Shown in pieces: positions 15,480-23,212 of a stretch of DNA of 46,069 bases. The stretch's first letter is position 1, and each line of letters starts with the position of its first letter. Made by a program: the position numbers and the translations under genes. The notes beneath the pieces were generated by a model. It had not been told where the DNA came from and searched no databases. It worked only from the letters and a program-made list of their open reading frames with translations. The stretch is from Spartobacteria bacterium (GTDB lineage Bacteria; Verrucomicrobiota; Verrucomicrobiia; Chthoniobacterales; Terrimicrobiaceae), in the NCBI GenBank assembly GCA_947499885.1, contig CANMQB010000002.1, positions 1 to 46,069 of the forward strand, read 5' to 3'.

Positions 15480-16901
15480 ATGAAACCTTTCTACTTGGAC
15501 GGTTGCTGGGTGGAGACTCAGGCCTACGAGGCAATTCACAACCCTTGGTCCGGCGAAATGCTCGCCAATGTGTGCATGGCTGGCTTGCCAGATGTCGAAT
15601 CTGCCGTCGCAAGTGCCCACGAGGCATTTCGGAAAACGCGAAAACTTTCGAGCTCAGTCCGTGCAGCAACTCTGCAAAAAATCGCCCAGATCATCTCCGA
15701 ACGGCGTCAGCAGTTCGTTGACGTCGTCGTTGCCGAGGCAGGAAAACCCGTGACCTTTGCCGAAGCCGAAGTGGACCGCGCCTGCCTGACCTTCGGTTTC
15801 GCCGCCGCGCTCGCCTTGGGCGACGGCGGGCATGGCGTCAATATGGATGCCAGCGCGCCCGGCTTCGGCCACTTCGGCTTGGTGCAACGCTTCCCGTTGG
15901 GCGTGATCCTTGGCATCACGCCCTTCAATTTCCCGCTCAATCTCGTTGCCCACAAAGTGGCTCCCTGCATCGCCACGGGAAATACGATGCTGCTGAAACC
16001 CGCATTAAAGACTCCTCTCTCCGCGCTTCTGCTCGCCGAGGTTCTCCACGAAGCTGGAGTGCCTGCGGGGCAAATCAACGTCCTGCCTTTCTCTCACGAC
16101 CTCATTCCTCCGCTGCTCTCCGATCCGAGAGTGAAAATGCTTAGCTTCACCGGCAGCGTTGATGTTGGCTGGAGACTTAAGGGCCGAGCCGCCAAATTAA
16201 AAACCACCCTCGAACTCGGCGGAAATGCCGCTGTCATCGTCGAACCCGACTCCGATTGGCATGCCGCCATCCCAAAAATCGCAGCGGCTGCTTACGGATT
16301 CGCCGGCCAGTCGTGCATCAGCGTGCAACGAATCCTCGTGCATCGTGAGATTTTTACTCAGTTCCGAGGTGCTCTTGTCTCCTTCATTCAGGAAAAAATC
16401 CAAACTGGGGACCCATCTGAGCGCTCGACCCTTGTCGGCCCGATGATCAATGTTGCCGCCCGCGATAAGGTCGTAGAGTGGGTCGAAGAGGCCACTGCAG
16501 CAGGAGCCTCACTCCTCACTCCCCTGAAAGCCTCAAGCCGCTCTGTCCTCGGCCCCGTACTGCTCGAAAATGTACCCTCCGATTCGCCTGTGCTCTGCGA
16601 AGAAGCCTTTGCCCCGCTCGCTGTGCTCCAGCATTACGGCACCTATGAAGAAGCCCTCGCGATGGTCAATGACTCCCGCTTCGGACTCCAAGCCGGCGTT
16701 TTCACAAGCAATCTTCAAAAAGCCATCTACGCCTTTGAGGAACTCGAAGTCGGAGGCGTCCTGATTAACCAAGTCCCAACCTTCCGCGTGGAAAACATGC
16801 CTTACGGTGGAGTCAAAGAGAGCGGCTCCGGCCGCGAAGGCCTTCGCTACGCGATGGAGGAAATGACCGAGCCCCGCTGCTTGGTGATCAATAAAAACTA
16901 G
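15480..16901 (+). CDS. NAD(P)-dependent aldehyde dehydrogenase
   Basis: A 473-residue member of the ALDH superfamily, oxidising an aldehyde to its acid. Conserved features are GVILGITPFNFPLNLVAHKV, the cofactor-site LKPALKTPLSA, SFTGSVDVGW, the general-base Glu in TLELGGNAAVIV, the catalytic Cys in FAGQSCISVQRI, CEEAFAPLAVL, and the closing PYGGVKESGSGREG. The QSCISVQR context places it near the lactaldehyde/glyceraldehyde-3-phosphate (non-phosphorylating) group rather than classical ALDH1/2. It starts six bases after the Lys9-like gene, so the two are one operon. The combination suggests amino-acid or polyamine semialdehyde oxidation, but this is inference. Confidence 0.93.
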   Translation: MKPFYLDGCWVETQAYEAIHNPWSGEMLANVCMAGLPDVESAVASAHEAFRKTRKLSSSVRAATLQKIAQIISERRQQFVDVVVAEAGKPVTFAEAEVDRACLTFGFAAALALGDGGHGVNMDASAPGFGHFGLVQRFPLGVILGITPFNFPLNLVAHKVAPCIATGNTMLLKPALKTPLSALLLAEVLHEAGVPAGQINVLPFSHDLIPPLLSDPRVKMLSFTGSVDVGWRLKGRAAKLKTTLELGGNAAVIVEPDSDWHAAIPKIAAAAYGFAGQSCISVQRILVHREIFTQFRGALVSFIQEKIQTGDPSERSTLVGPMINVAARDKVVEWVEEATAAGASLLTPLKASSRSVLGPVLLENVPSDSPVLCEEAFAPLAVLQHYGTYEEALAMVNDSRFGLQAGVFTSNLQKAIYAFEELEVGGVLINQVPTFRVENMPYGGVKESGSGREGLRYAMEEMTEPRCLVINKN

Positions 16902-16959
16902 CCCTCCGCAGCCTTGCCTGCATTGACCGAGTTCCTCGGTGCTGCTATTTTCTTAAATT

Positions 16960-17424
16960 ATGAAAGTGCACCTTCACCATATTCCGGAAGGGGACACGCT
17001 GCACATCGAAGGCGAGGAAACCCCCTCAACCTTGGAACTCGAACAGGGTGGCTTCACCCCAACCACGCCCTTGTGCTACTCGCTCGATGTCGGCCTGAGC
17101 GGTGGAGGGTTATTTGCCATAGGGAGCCTTTCCATTCGGGGAAAAATGCAATGCGTCAACTGTCTCGAAGATTTCGACTGGGATCTGATCGTTGATCCCT
17201 TTTCGATGCAAATTGATTTACCAAAAGCGGAGTTGATTGACTTGACCCCCGAGGTCAGAGAGGATATGCATCTTGCCCTGCCCGCGCACCCCAAGTGCGA
17301 CAGCGGCGGTGAAAAGCAATGCCCCGCGCGTCGCGATGACTCCCGAGTTGCCTCTGGGCAGCCGGTCGGAAAGTCCGTGCCGGCATGGGACGCGCTGGAC
17401 AAGCTAAAACCAAAACTAAAGTAA
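16960..17424 (+). CDS. yceD: DUF177/YceD family protein
   Basis: A 154-residue protein of the YceD/DUF177 family, implicated in 23S rRNA accumulation in E. coli and plants. It carries the family core: a beta-rich N-terminus, then [16 protein letters not shown] with the CxxC pair (about residues 65-68), and an acidic [18 protein letters not shown] segment. Two more Cys ([10 protein letters not shown]) follow the ALPAHP motif, as in family members with a second zinc-like pair. Position directly before rpmF is the conserved arrangement and supports the call. It overlaps nothing and has no Shine-Dalgarno motif. Confidence 0.85.
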   Translation: MKVHLHHIPEGDTLHIEGEETPSTLELEQGGFTPTTPLCYSLDVGLSGGGLFAIGSLSIRGKMQCVNCLEDFDWDLIVDPFSMQIDLPKAELIDLTPEVREDMHLALPAHPKCDSGGEKQCPARRDDSRVASGQPVGKSVPAWDALDKLKPKLK

Positions 17425-17428
17425 AATT

Positions 17429-17611
17429 ATGGGAGTTCCCAAACGCAAAACCTCAAAAATGCGCCTTCGCACGCGCAAGGCAGCAAACCGCTGGCAAGCC
17501 CCTAAGCTCGCCAAATGCCCACAATGCGGCGCATCCGTTCCCGGCCATGTCGCCTGCCCGTCCTGCGGATATTATAACAAACGTCAGGTCCTAACAATCG
17601 GCGCTGAGTAG
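17429..17611 (+). CDS. rpmF: 50S ribosomal protein L32
   Basis: A 60-residue L32 of the large subunit. It begins [18 protein letters not shown] and holds a four-Cys zinc ribbon (CPQC and CPSC, about residues 30-46) before the YNKRQVL tail. The length is normal. The zinc-binding C+ form is intact. It lies four bases after yceD and 24 before plsX. Confidence 0.98.
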   Translation: MGVPKRKTSKMRLRTRKAANRWQAPKLAKCPQCGASVPGHVACPSCGYYNKRQVLTIGAE

Positions 17612-17635
17612 TTCCGAGTCTCGGATTTTCTCCGG

Positions 17636-18670
17636 ATGAAAATTGCCCTCGACGCCATGGGAGGGGATTATGCCCCGCAAAATCCCATAGCGGGAGCCAT
17701 CCAAGCACTGCGCGATTTTCCCGATGTGGAGATTATTTTCGTCGGTGATGAGTCCAAAGTTCGAGCCGAACTCGCGAAGCACTCCACCGCCGATATCCAG
17801 TCCCGCTACTCCTGCCTCCATGCCTCGCAAGTCGTGGACATGACCGATAGCGGGCTCGATAGCGTTCGGAGAAAAAAAGATTCATCCGTGAGTCGCGCGG
17901 TTGATCTCGTTAAATCGGGCGACGCCGACGCGGTGGTTTCCGCTGGGCATACGGGTGCGCTTGTGGCGGCTTCGACTATTAAGCTTCGTACCTTGCCGGG
18001 CATCGAGCGTGCTGCTCTCGGCGTTCTCATTCCAGCCGATAGCGGGGTTTTTCTCTTGATTGATGGCGGAGCGAATATCGACCCAAGTCCTCGGCACATC
18101 GTGGGATTTGCTGTGATGGGGGCCGTCTATTACAAGGCTATCGTTGGGACACACGAGGCGCGTGTCGGATTGCTCAATATCGGTACCGAACCGGGCAAGG
18201 GCACCGATTTTTGTCGTGAGTGCCATCAGTTGCTCAGCGAGGCGCCTGTGAACTTTGCAGGAAATGTCGAAGGACATGGCATTTTCAAAAAGCCCGTGGA
18301 AGTCGTCGTCTGCGATGGATTCACTGGGAATATTTTCCTGAAAACCGTTGAGGGGCTCGCCAAATCAATGGTCTCCTGGATCAAGAAGGAAATCCAAAAA
18401 AACCCGCTTCGGATGCTTGGTGCTCTCCTCTCTCAAGGGGCATTTAAGGCCGTGAAAAAAAGGACAAGCACCGATGAATATGGCGGCACGCCCTTGCTTG
18501 GAGTCAATGGCATTTGCATTAAGGCACATGGCAACTCCTCCCCTCTCGCTCTGCGCAATGCCATTCGCGCTGCTCGCATGGCAGTCGAACTTCAAATTAA
18601 CAACCGCATCGTCGAGGCGATGAAACCACTTCATGAAAAACTCCCTTCGCGACACCCAGCCTCGGTCTAA
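17636..18670 (+). CDS. plsX: Phosphate acyltransferase PlsX
   Basis: A 344-residue peripheral enzyme making acyl-phosphate from acyl-ACP for phospholipid synthesis. Family motifs are the opening ALDAMGGDYAPQNPI, VSAGHTGALVAAS, GGANIDPSP, VGLLNIGTEPGKG, VEGHGIFKKPVEVVVCDGF-TGN and GGTPLLGVNG. The length is typical. Its 3' end overlaps fabH by 38 bases, so translation is likely coupled. The gene order yceD-rpmF-plsX-fabH is widely conserved and links ribosome, lipid and fatty-acid initiation. Confidence 0.97.
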   Translation: MKIALDAMGGDYAPQNPIAGAIQALRDFPDVEIIFVGDESKVRAELAKHSTADIQSRYSCLHASQVVDMTDSGLDSVRRKKDSSVSRAVDLVKSGDADAVVSAGHTGALVAASTIKLRTLPGIERAALGVLIPADSGVFLLIDGGANIDPSPRHIVGFAVMGAVYYKAIVGTHEARVGLLNIGTEPGKGTDFCRECHQLLSEAPVNFAGNVEGHGIFKKPVEVVVCDGFTGNIFLKTVEGLAKSMVSWIKKEIQKNPLRMLGALLSQGAFKAVKKRTSTDEYGGTPLLGVNGICIKAHGNSSPLALRNAIRAARMAVELQINNRIVEAMKPLHEKLPSRHPASV

Positions 18671-19649
18671 CCGCAGCGCCTCTATCATTGGTACCGGCAG
18701 CTACGTGCCAGAGCGTGTCATGACCAATTCGGACCTCGAAGCCATGGTGGAGACAAACCACCAGTGGATCGTAGAACGGACCGGAATCTACGAGCGCCGC
18801 ATCGCGGCGGAAAACGAATTCACCAGCCACATGGCTGCAAAAGCCGCCCAAGCAGCCATGGAAAATGCCGGTGTGACCCCAGAGGAAATCGACATGATCC
18901 TCGTTGCCACAATCACTCCGGACATGTTTTTTCCATCAACCGCTTGTCAGGTCCAGCGACACATCGGGGCGAAAAATGCGACGTGCATGGATGTGAATGC
19001 CGCCTGCTCCGGCTTTCTTTATTGTGTGGAAATCGCCAACCAATTTATCTCAAACCACGCTTGCGAAACTGTGCTTGTCATCGGCGCCGATAAGCTCAGC
19101 AGCATCGTCAATTGGGAGGATCGCAACACCTGCGTGCTCTTCGGGGATGGGGCTGGAGCCGCCATCCTTCGACACCGTCCCGGCTCAAAAGGTGTCGTCA
19201 CAACGTACATGGGCAGTGATGGGAACTATGGAGATATCCTCCACATGCCTGGCGGCGGTTGCGCCAAGCCGATCACCCGCGAAAATGTGGATGACAAACT
19301 CAATACCCTCCAAATGAATGGACGCGAAACATTCAAGCAGGCTGTGACTTCCATGATGCGTGCCGCAAATATCGTCCTCGACCGCTGTGGCCTCACTGCG
19401 CAGGACATCCAATGCGTGATCCCGCATCAAGCAAACATCCGGATTATTGAGGCCATGGCGGACCGCATGGACCTCACGATGGACCGCTTTCACATCAATC
19501 TCGATAAATACGGTAACACCTCTGCTGCGGCAGTTGCCATCGCTCTGGATGAAGCGGCGCGCATCGGTCGATTCCAGAAGGGTGACCCGATTCTCCTCGT
19601 CGTTTTCGGCGGCGGCCTCACCTATGCCAGCTCTGTCATCGAGTGGTAG
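18633..19649 (+). CDS. fabH: 3-oxoacyl-ACP synthase III
   Basis: A 338-residue KAS III that condenses acetyl-CoA with malonyl-ACP to start fatty-acid synthesis. The catalytic triad is visible: Cys125 (VNAACSGF), His265 (VIPHQANIR) and Asn295 (KYGNTSAAA). WIVERTGIYERRI and GDGAGAAIL are further signatures. The ATG at 18633 lies inside plsX, and the protein has about 15 residues before family homology begins. A downstream start is possible, but no in-frame ATG precedes the GTGSYVP motif. Its stop overlaps the start of the NO synthase gene by seven bases. Confidence 0.97.
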   Translation: MKNSLRDTQPRSNRSASIIGTGSYVPERVMTNSDLEAMVETNHQWIVERTGIYERRIAAENEFTSHMAAKAAQAAMENAGVTPEEIDMILVATITPDMFFPSTACQVQRHIGAKNATCMDVNAACSGFLYCVEIANQFISNHACETVLVIGADKLSSIVNWEDRNTCVLFGDGAGAAILRHRPGSKGVVTTYMGSDGNYGDILHMPGGGCAKPITRENVDDKLNTLQMNGRETFKQAVTSMMRAANIVLDRCGLTAQDIQCVIPHQANIRIIEAMADRMDLTMDRFHINLDKYGNTSAAAVAIALDEAARIGRFQKGDPILLVVFGGGLTYASSVIEW

Positions 19650-20737
19650 CCGGTGATTCCACCCGCGAGGCACTCGACTTTCTTGAGGCTTTTGCCCTCG
19701 AGAAAAAAATCGACTCCGCCACGCATGCCCAACGTGCTCAGGCTGTGCGTGAGGAACTCGCCTCCAGAGGAAGCTGGACGCCGACATTTGATGAACTCGA
19801 GCATGGTGCCCGCATGGCTTGGAGAAACAATGCGCGCTGCATCGGTCGTCTGTTCTGGCCCTCGCTCAAAGTCCGTGACCTGCGGCATATTTCCGAGCCC
19901 GCCGAGGTATATCGAGCCCTTCTCGAGCACCTCAATACGGCGACAAACGCGGGAAAAATTCAGCCGTTCCTTACGGTTTTTGCTCCAGCGACGAGCGAGG
20001 GTTCCGCCGTGAGAATCTGGAATCACCAGCTCCTCAGCTACGCCGGCTATGAGCAGCCCGATGGTACTATCCTCGGTGATCCCAAAAATGTGCCATTCAC
20101 TCGCCAGGCTCTTGCCCTAGGCTGGAGAGGTGAGGGGACCCGTTTTGATCTCCTCCCTCTCATCATTCAAAAACGCGGTTGCGAGCCTGTCCTTTTTCCA
20201 CCCCCACACACTCAAGCCTTGGAAGTTTTTCTGAAGCACCCGAGCCTGCCTTGGTTCCCTGATTTAGGCTTGAAATGGTACGCCGTTCCCATTCTTTCGG
20301 ATATGCGCCTGCGTCTCGGAGGACTCGATTTTCCGGCCGCACCATTCAATGGATGGTATATGGGAACCGAAATCGGCTCGCGGGATTTGGGTGACGAAGC
20401 CCGCTACGATATGCTTCCGGCCATCGCGGAAAAAATGGGCATTGATTGTGGGATGGATTCTCTCTGGAAAGACCGGGCGCTCGTCGAACTCAATGCGGCG
20501 GTCATTTTTTCCTTTGAGGAGGCCGGTGTGCGTATTGTGGATCACCACCGCGCGTCCTCCGAATTTATGGAATTTGCCGCGCGCGAAATGAAGGCCGGTC
20601 GTGCCGTTTCTGCCGAGTGGAGTTGGATCGTTCCGCCGATGTCTGGGTCCGCCACACCAGTTTTCCATAAACTCTGGGAGAACACTTTGCAGCTCCCTGA
20701 CTACCTACCCCAACCCCACGCCTGGGATTGTTTTTGA
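19643..20737 (+). CDS. nos: Bacterial nitric oxide synthase, oxygenase domain only
   Basis: A 364-residue NOS oxygenase that oxidises L-arginine to citrulline and NO with haem and a pterin. The match runs the full length. It includes the proximal haem Cys66 in WRNNARCIGR, FRIWN-like VRIWNHQLLSYAGYEQPDG, the RFDLLPLI segment, GLKWYAVPILSDMRLRLGG, and the arginine-binding Glu243 in FNGWYMGTEIGSRDL. It also includes SLWKDRALVELN, VDHHRASSEFM and WSWIVPPMSGSATPVFH. As in other bacterial NOS there is no N-terminal zinc hook and no reductase domain, so it must borrow electrons from other reductases. The start is a GTG overlapping the fabH stop. The next ATG in frame would delete conserved sequence. 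Co-translation with a lipid-synthesis operon is unusual. Confidence 0.95.
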   Translation: MVAGDSTREALDFLEAFALEKKIDSATHAQRAQAVREELASRGSWTPTFDELEHGARMAWRNNARCIGRLFWPSLKVRDLRHISEPAEVYRALLEHLNTATNAGKIQPFLTVFAPATSEGSAVRIWNHQLLSYAGYEQPDGTILGDPKNVPFTRQALALGWRGEGTRFDLLPLIIQKRGCEPVLFPPPHTQALEVFLKHPSLPWFPDLGLKWYAVPILSDMRLRLGGLDFPAAPFNGWYMGTEIGSRDLGDEARYDMLPAIAEKMGIDCGMDSLWKDRALVELNAAVIFSFEEAGVRIVDHHRASSEFMEFAAREMKAGRAVSAEWSWIVPPMSGSATPVFHKLWENTLQLPDYLPQPHAWDCF

Positions 20738-20798
20738 TTCCACTTTCCATGAGCTTTCTCGGTTTGGTTAAGACCCTCGCCGTGCTAGTGTAGCTTCC

Positions 20799-22061
20799 AT
20801 GCGCCTACTCTTTTTTTCTGCCTTCCTTGCTCTCAGCCTCATGGCGCAAGCCCGCGAGGACTCGACAGCGGCCACGCCCTCAAAGAATGAAGAATCACCC
20901 TACGAACAACTCCAGCTCCTAGCTCGCGCCATACAGCTGATTCGCCAAGATTATGTCGATGAGACTAAAATTGATTACAAAGAACTCACCTACAGCGCCC
21001 TTCGTGGCATGCTCGACCATCTTGACCCCCACAGCCAGTTCATGGAGCCCAAGAGCTTCAAAAGCATGCAGGAGGACACCCGTAGCGAATTCGGCGGTCT
21101 CGGCGTGGTTGTCACTCAGAAATCCGGCATCCTCACCGTCATCAACCCCATGGAAGACACCCCAGGCTTCAAAGCCGGAATCCTGCCAGGGGACCAAATT
21201 TTAAAAATCAACGGCGAAAACACTGATAACTTGGCACTCAACGATGCCGTCGAAAAACTCCGAGGTAACCCTGGCGAAAAGGTGAGTCTCACGCTCAGAC
21301 GCCCATCCACCGGCGAGGTGAAGGATTATGAAATCGCCCGTGAGGTCATCAAGGTGGCAAGTATCAAGGATGCCTGCATTCTTCCCCGGCGCGACCCCGC
21401 CCAGGCACGTATCGGCTATGCACGCATCACTCAGTTTAACGAGCCCACCGCCGCGGAATTAGGCGCCGCACTTGATAAATTGGAGGCTCAGGGGATGGAT
21501 GCTTTGATCCTCGACTTGAGGCACAATCCCGGGGGGCTTCTCGGAAGTGCGGTGGATGTTTGCGGCCACTTTGTCCCCCCGAACACGCTCGTTGTTTCCA
21601 CGGAAGGCCGTGCTGCTTCGCGGGAATACAGAACCTCTGTAAAAGCTGCTCCTCATCGCAAGTATCCCCTCGTTGTGTTGACCAATTATGCGAGCGCTAG
21701 CGGTTCTGAAATTGTTGCGGGCGCACTTAAGGATCTGGACCGTGCACTCATTGTCGGCGAAACCACTTTCGGCAAGGGCTCCGTTCAGAGCATCGTCTCG
21801 TTACCAGATGGCTCTGCTGCACGTCTCACCACCGCAAAGTATTTTACCCCAGGTCGCAAGCTCATCCATGAGCATGGGGTAAGTCCCCACATCCGAGCCA
21901 CTCTCACTCACGAGGAGGAAGCTGACCTCCTCCGCTCACGTCGCAAACGTGAGGACCCCGCCACTTCGGAAACTGCAATCTGGGATCCTCAGCTCGAGCG
22001 GGCGGTGGATGCCCTGCTCGGATCGCTGCAGCACGTCAAAAATCAAAATACAAAAAAGTAA
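20799..22061 (+). CDS. ctpA: C-terminal processing peptidase, S41 family
   Basis: A 420-residue secreted or periplasmic serine protease. A signal peptide (1-18, LLFFSAFLALSLMAQA) precedes an N-terminal helical domain with LDHLDPHSQFM, a PDZ domain (about 95-170, GLGVVVTQKSGILTV and AGILPGDQILKINGE), and the S41 catalytic core. Catalytic residues by motif are Ser303 (SASGSEIVAGAL) and Lys326 (TTFGKGSVQ), the Ser-Lys dyad of CtpA/Prc. LILDLRHNPGGLL is the conserved strand. The C-terminus (360-420) is basic and unrelated to known domains. The stop shares one base with the tsaD start (TAATG), so the two genes are coupled. Confidence 0.96.
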   Translation: MRLLFFSAFLALSLMAQAREDSTAATPSKNEESPYEQLQLLARAIQLIRQDYVDETKIDYKELTYSALRGMLDHLDPHSQFMEPKSFKSMQEDTRSEFGGLGVVVTQKSGILTVINPMEDTPGFKAGILPGDQILKINGENTDNLALNDAVEKLRGNPGEKVSLTLRRPSTGEVKDYEIAREVIKVASIKDACILPRRDPAQARIGYARITQFNEPTAAELGAALDKLEAQGMDALILDLRHNPGGLLGSAVDVCGHFVPPNTLVVSTEGRAASREYRTSVKAAPHRKYPLVVLTNYASASGSEIVAGALKDLDRALIVGETTFGKGSVQSIVSLPDGSAARLTTAKYFTPGRKLIHEHGVSPHIRATLTHEEEADLLRSRRKREDPATSETAIWDPQLERAVDALLGSLQHVKNQNTKK

Positions 22062-23083
22062 TGCCCACACTTCTTGCCATTGAGACTTCGTGTGATGAGA
22101 CGGCGGCTGCTGTTTTGAAAGACTTCGATGGGATTTTGGCTCACGAAATTTTCAGTCAAGCGGAAATTCACTCTGAATTTGGGGGTGTCGTTCCAGAAGT
22201 GGCATCTCGGAATCATCTCGTTTCGGCTCCCGTGATCATTGACCGGGCACTTGAGAACGCGGGTCTAAAAATCCGCGACCTCGATGCGATCGCGGCGACA
22301 ACCGGCCCCGGGTTGGCTTCGGCTCTCCTCGTTGGGGCAGCCGCTGCAAAGGGACTCTGTATCGGGGCAGGGAAACCTTTTCTCGCGATCAACCACATCG
22401 AAGGGCATCTCCTCTCGCCATTTTTCGGCTGCGAAGAAATCCCTCCGCACACGGCGATGGTCGTGAGTGGGGGGCACACGCTGCTGTGGGATGTGGAGGG
22501 CTTTGGGCAATATCGGCTGCTTGGCCGCACCCTTGATGACGCTGCCGGTGAGGCGTTTGATAAAGTCGCTAAGCTTCTCGGCCTTGGCTACCCGGGTGGA
22601 ATCGAGATTGATCGCTTGGCCAAGTCAGGCAACTCCACACGCTTTGATTTTCCTCGTGGTATGATTGATTCAGGGGATCTCGACTTCAGCTTTAGTGGTC
22701 TTAAAACTGCCGTCCGGATTTTTCTTGAAAAAAATCGCCCTCCCGAAATGGCCGACCTGCCTGACCTCTGCGCTTCTTTTCAAGCAGCCGTCACGGATGT
22801 TCTCCTCGCCAAACTTTTCAAAGCAGCCAAGCAGAACAACCGACGGGTTATGAGCCTGAGTGGGGGCGTCAGTGCCAACTCCTCGCTTCGCACGCGGGCC
22901 ATCCAGCGCGCCGCCGAGTTGGGTTTGGAAATCCACTTTCCGCCCGCTGGCCTGCTTACTGATAATGCTCTGATGATAGCCTTTTCCGCCGCTCACCACC
23001 TAGCCGCCGGTCACCTCAGCTCTATTGATGTCGAAATCACCCCAAATTTTCGCGCGGCGGCCCTCTGCTCAGCTTCTTCGTAA
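22061..23083 (+). CDS. tsaD: tRNA threonylcarbamoyladenosine transferase TsaD
   Basis: A 340-residue universal enzyme that transfers the threonylcarbamoyl group to A37 of ANN-decoding tRNAs, acting with TsaB and TsaE, which are not in the window. The ASKHA-fold motifs are intact: LAIETSCDETAAAV, metal ligands His112/His116 (INHIEGHL), VVSGGHT, DDAAGEAFDKVAKLLGLGYP, FSFSGLKTAV, LSGGVSANSSLR and a final DNALMIAF. The length is normal. It begins one base inside the ctpA stop. The following 129 bases to the oxidase gene hold only a possible hairpin. Confidence 0.97.
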   Translation: MPTLLAIETSCDETAAAVLKDFDGILAHEIFSQAEIHSEFGGVVPEVASRNHLVSAPVIIDRALENAGLKIRDLDAIAATTGPGLASALLVGAAAAKGLCIGAGKPFLAINHIEGHLLSPFFGCEEIPPHTAMVVSGGHTLLWDVEGFGQYRLLGRTLDDAAGEAFDKVAKLLGLGYPGGIEIDRLAKSGNSTRFDFPRGMIDSGDLDFSFSGLKTAVRIFLEKNRPPEMADLPDLCASFQAAVTDVLLAKLFKAAKQNNRRVMSLSGGVSANSSLRTRAIQRAAELGLEIHFPPAGLLTDNALMIAFSAAHHLAAGHLSSIDVEITPNFRAAALCSASS

Positions 23084-23097
23084 AAAACGCAACGACT

Positions 23098-23133
23098 GGA
23101 TTGTCTGGAGCGTAAAAATTGTCGAAACAATCC
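23098..23133 (+). promoter_or_regulatory. Competing hairpins before the oxidase operon
   Basis: GGATTGT (23098-23104) can pair with ACAATCC (23127-23133). The inner ATTGT (23118-23122) can instead pair with ACAAT (23127-23131) around a CGAA tetraloop. The two structures exclude each other. They lie 80 bases before coxA, where a leader could act, but there is no T-run and this could be chance. Confidence 0.22.
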
Positions 23134-23212
23134 TGATCCATGAAATTTTCATTTTCAGACGGCAACTTTTAACTTTTAGTGATCCTGTAGATTTGAAACC
23201 TCATTTTTGAAA

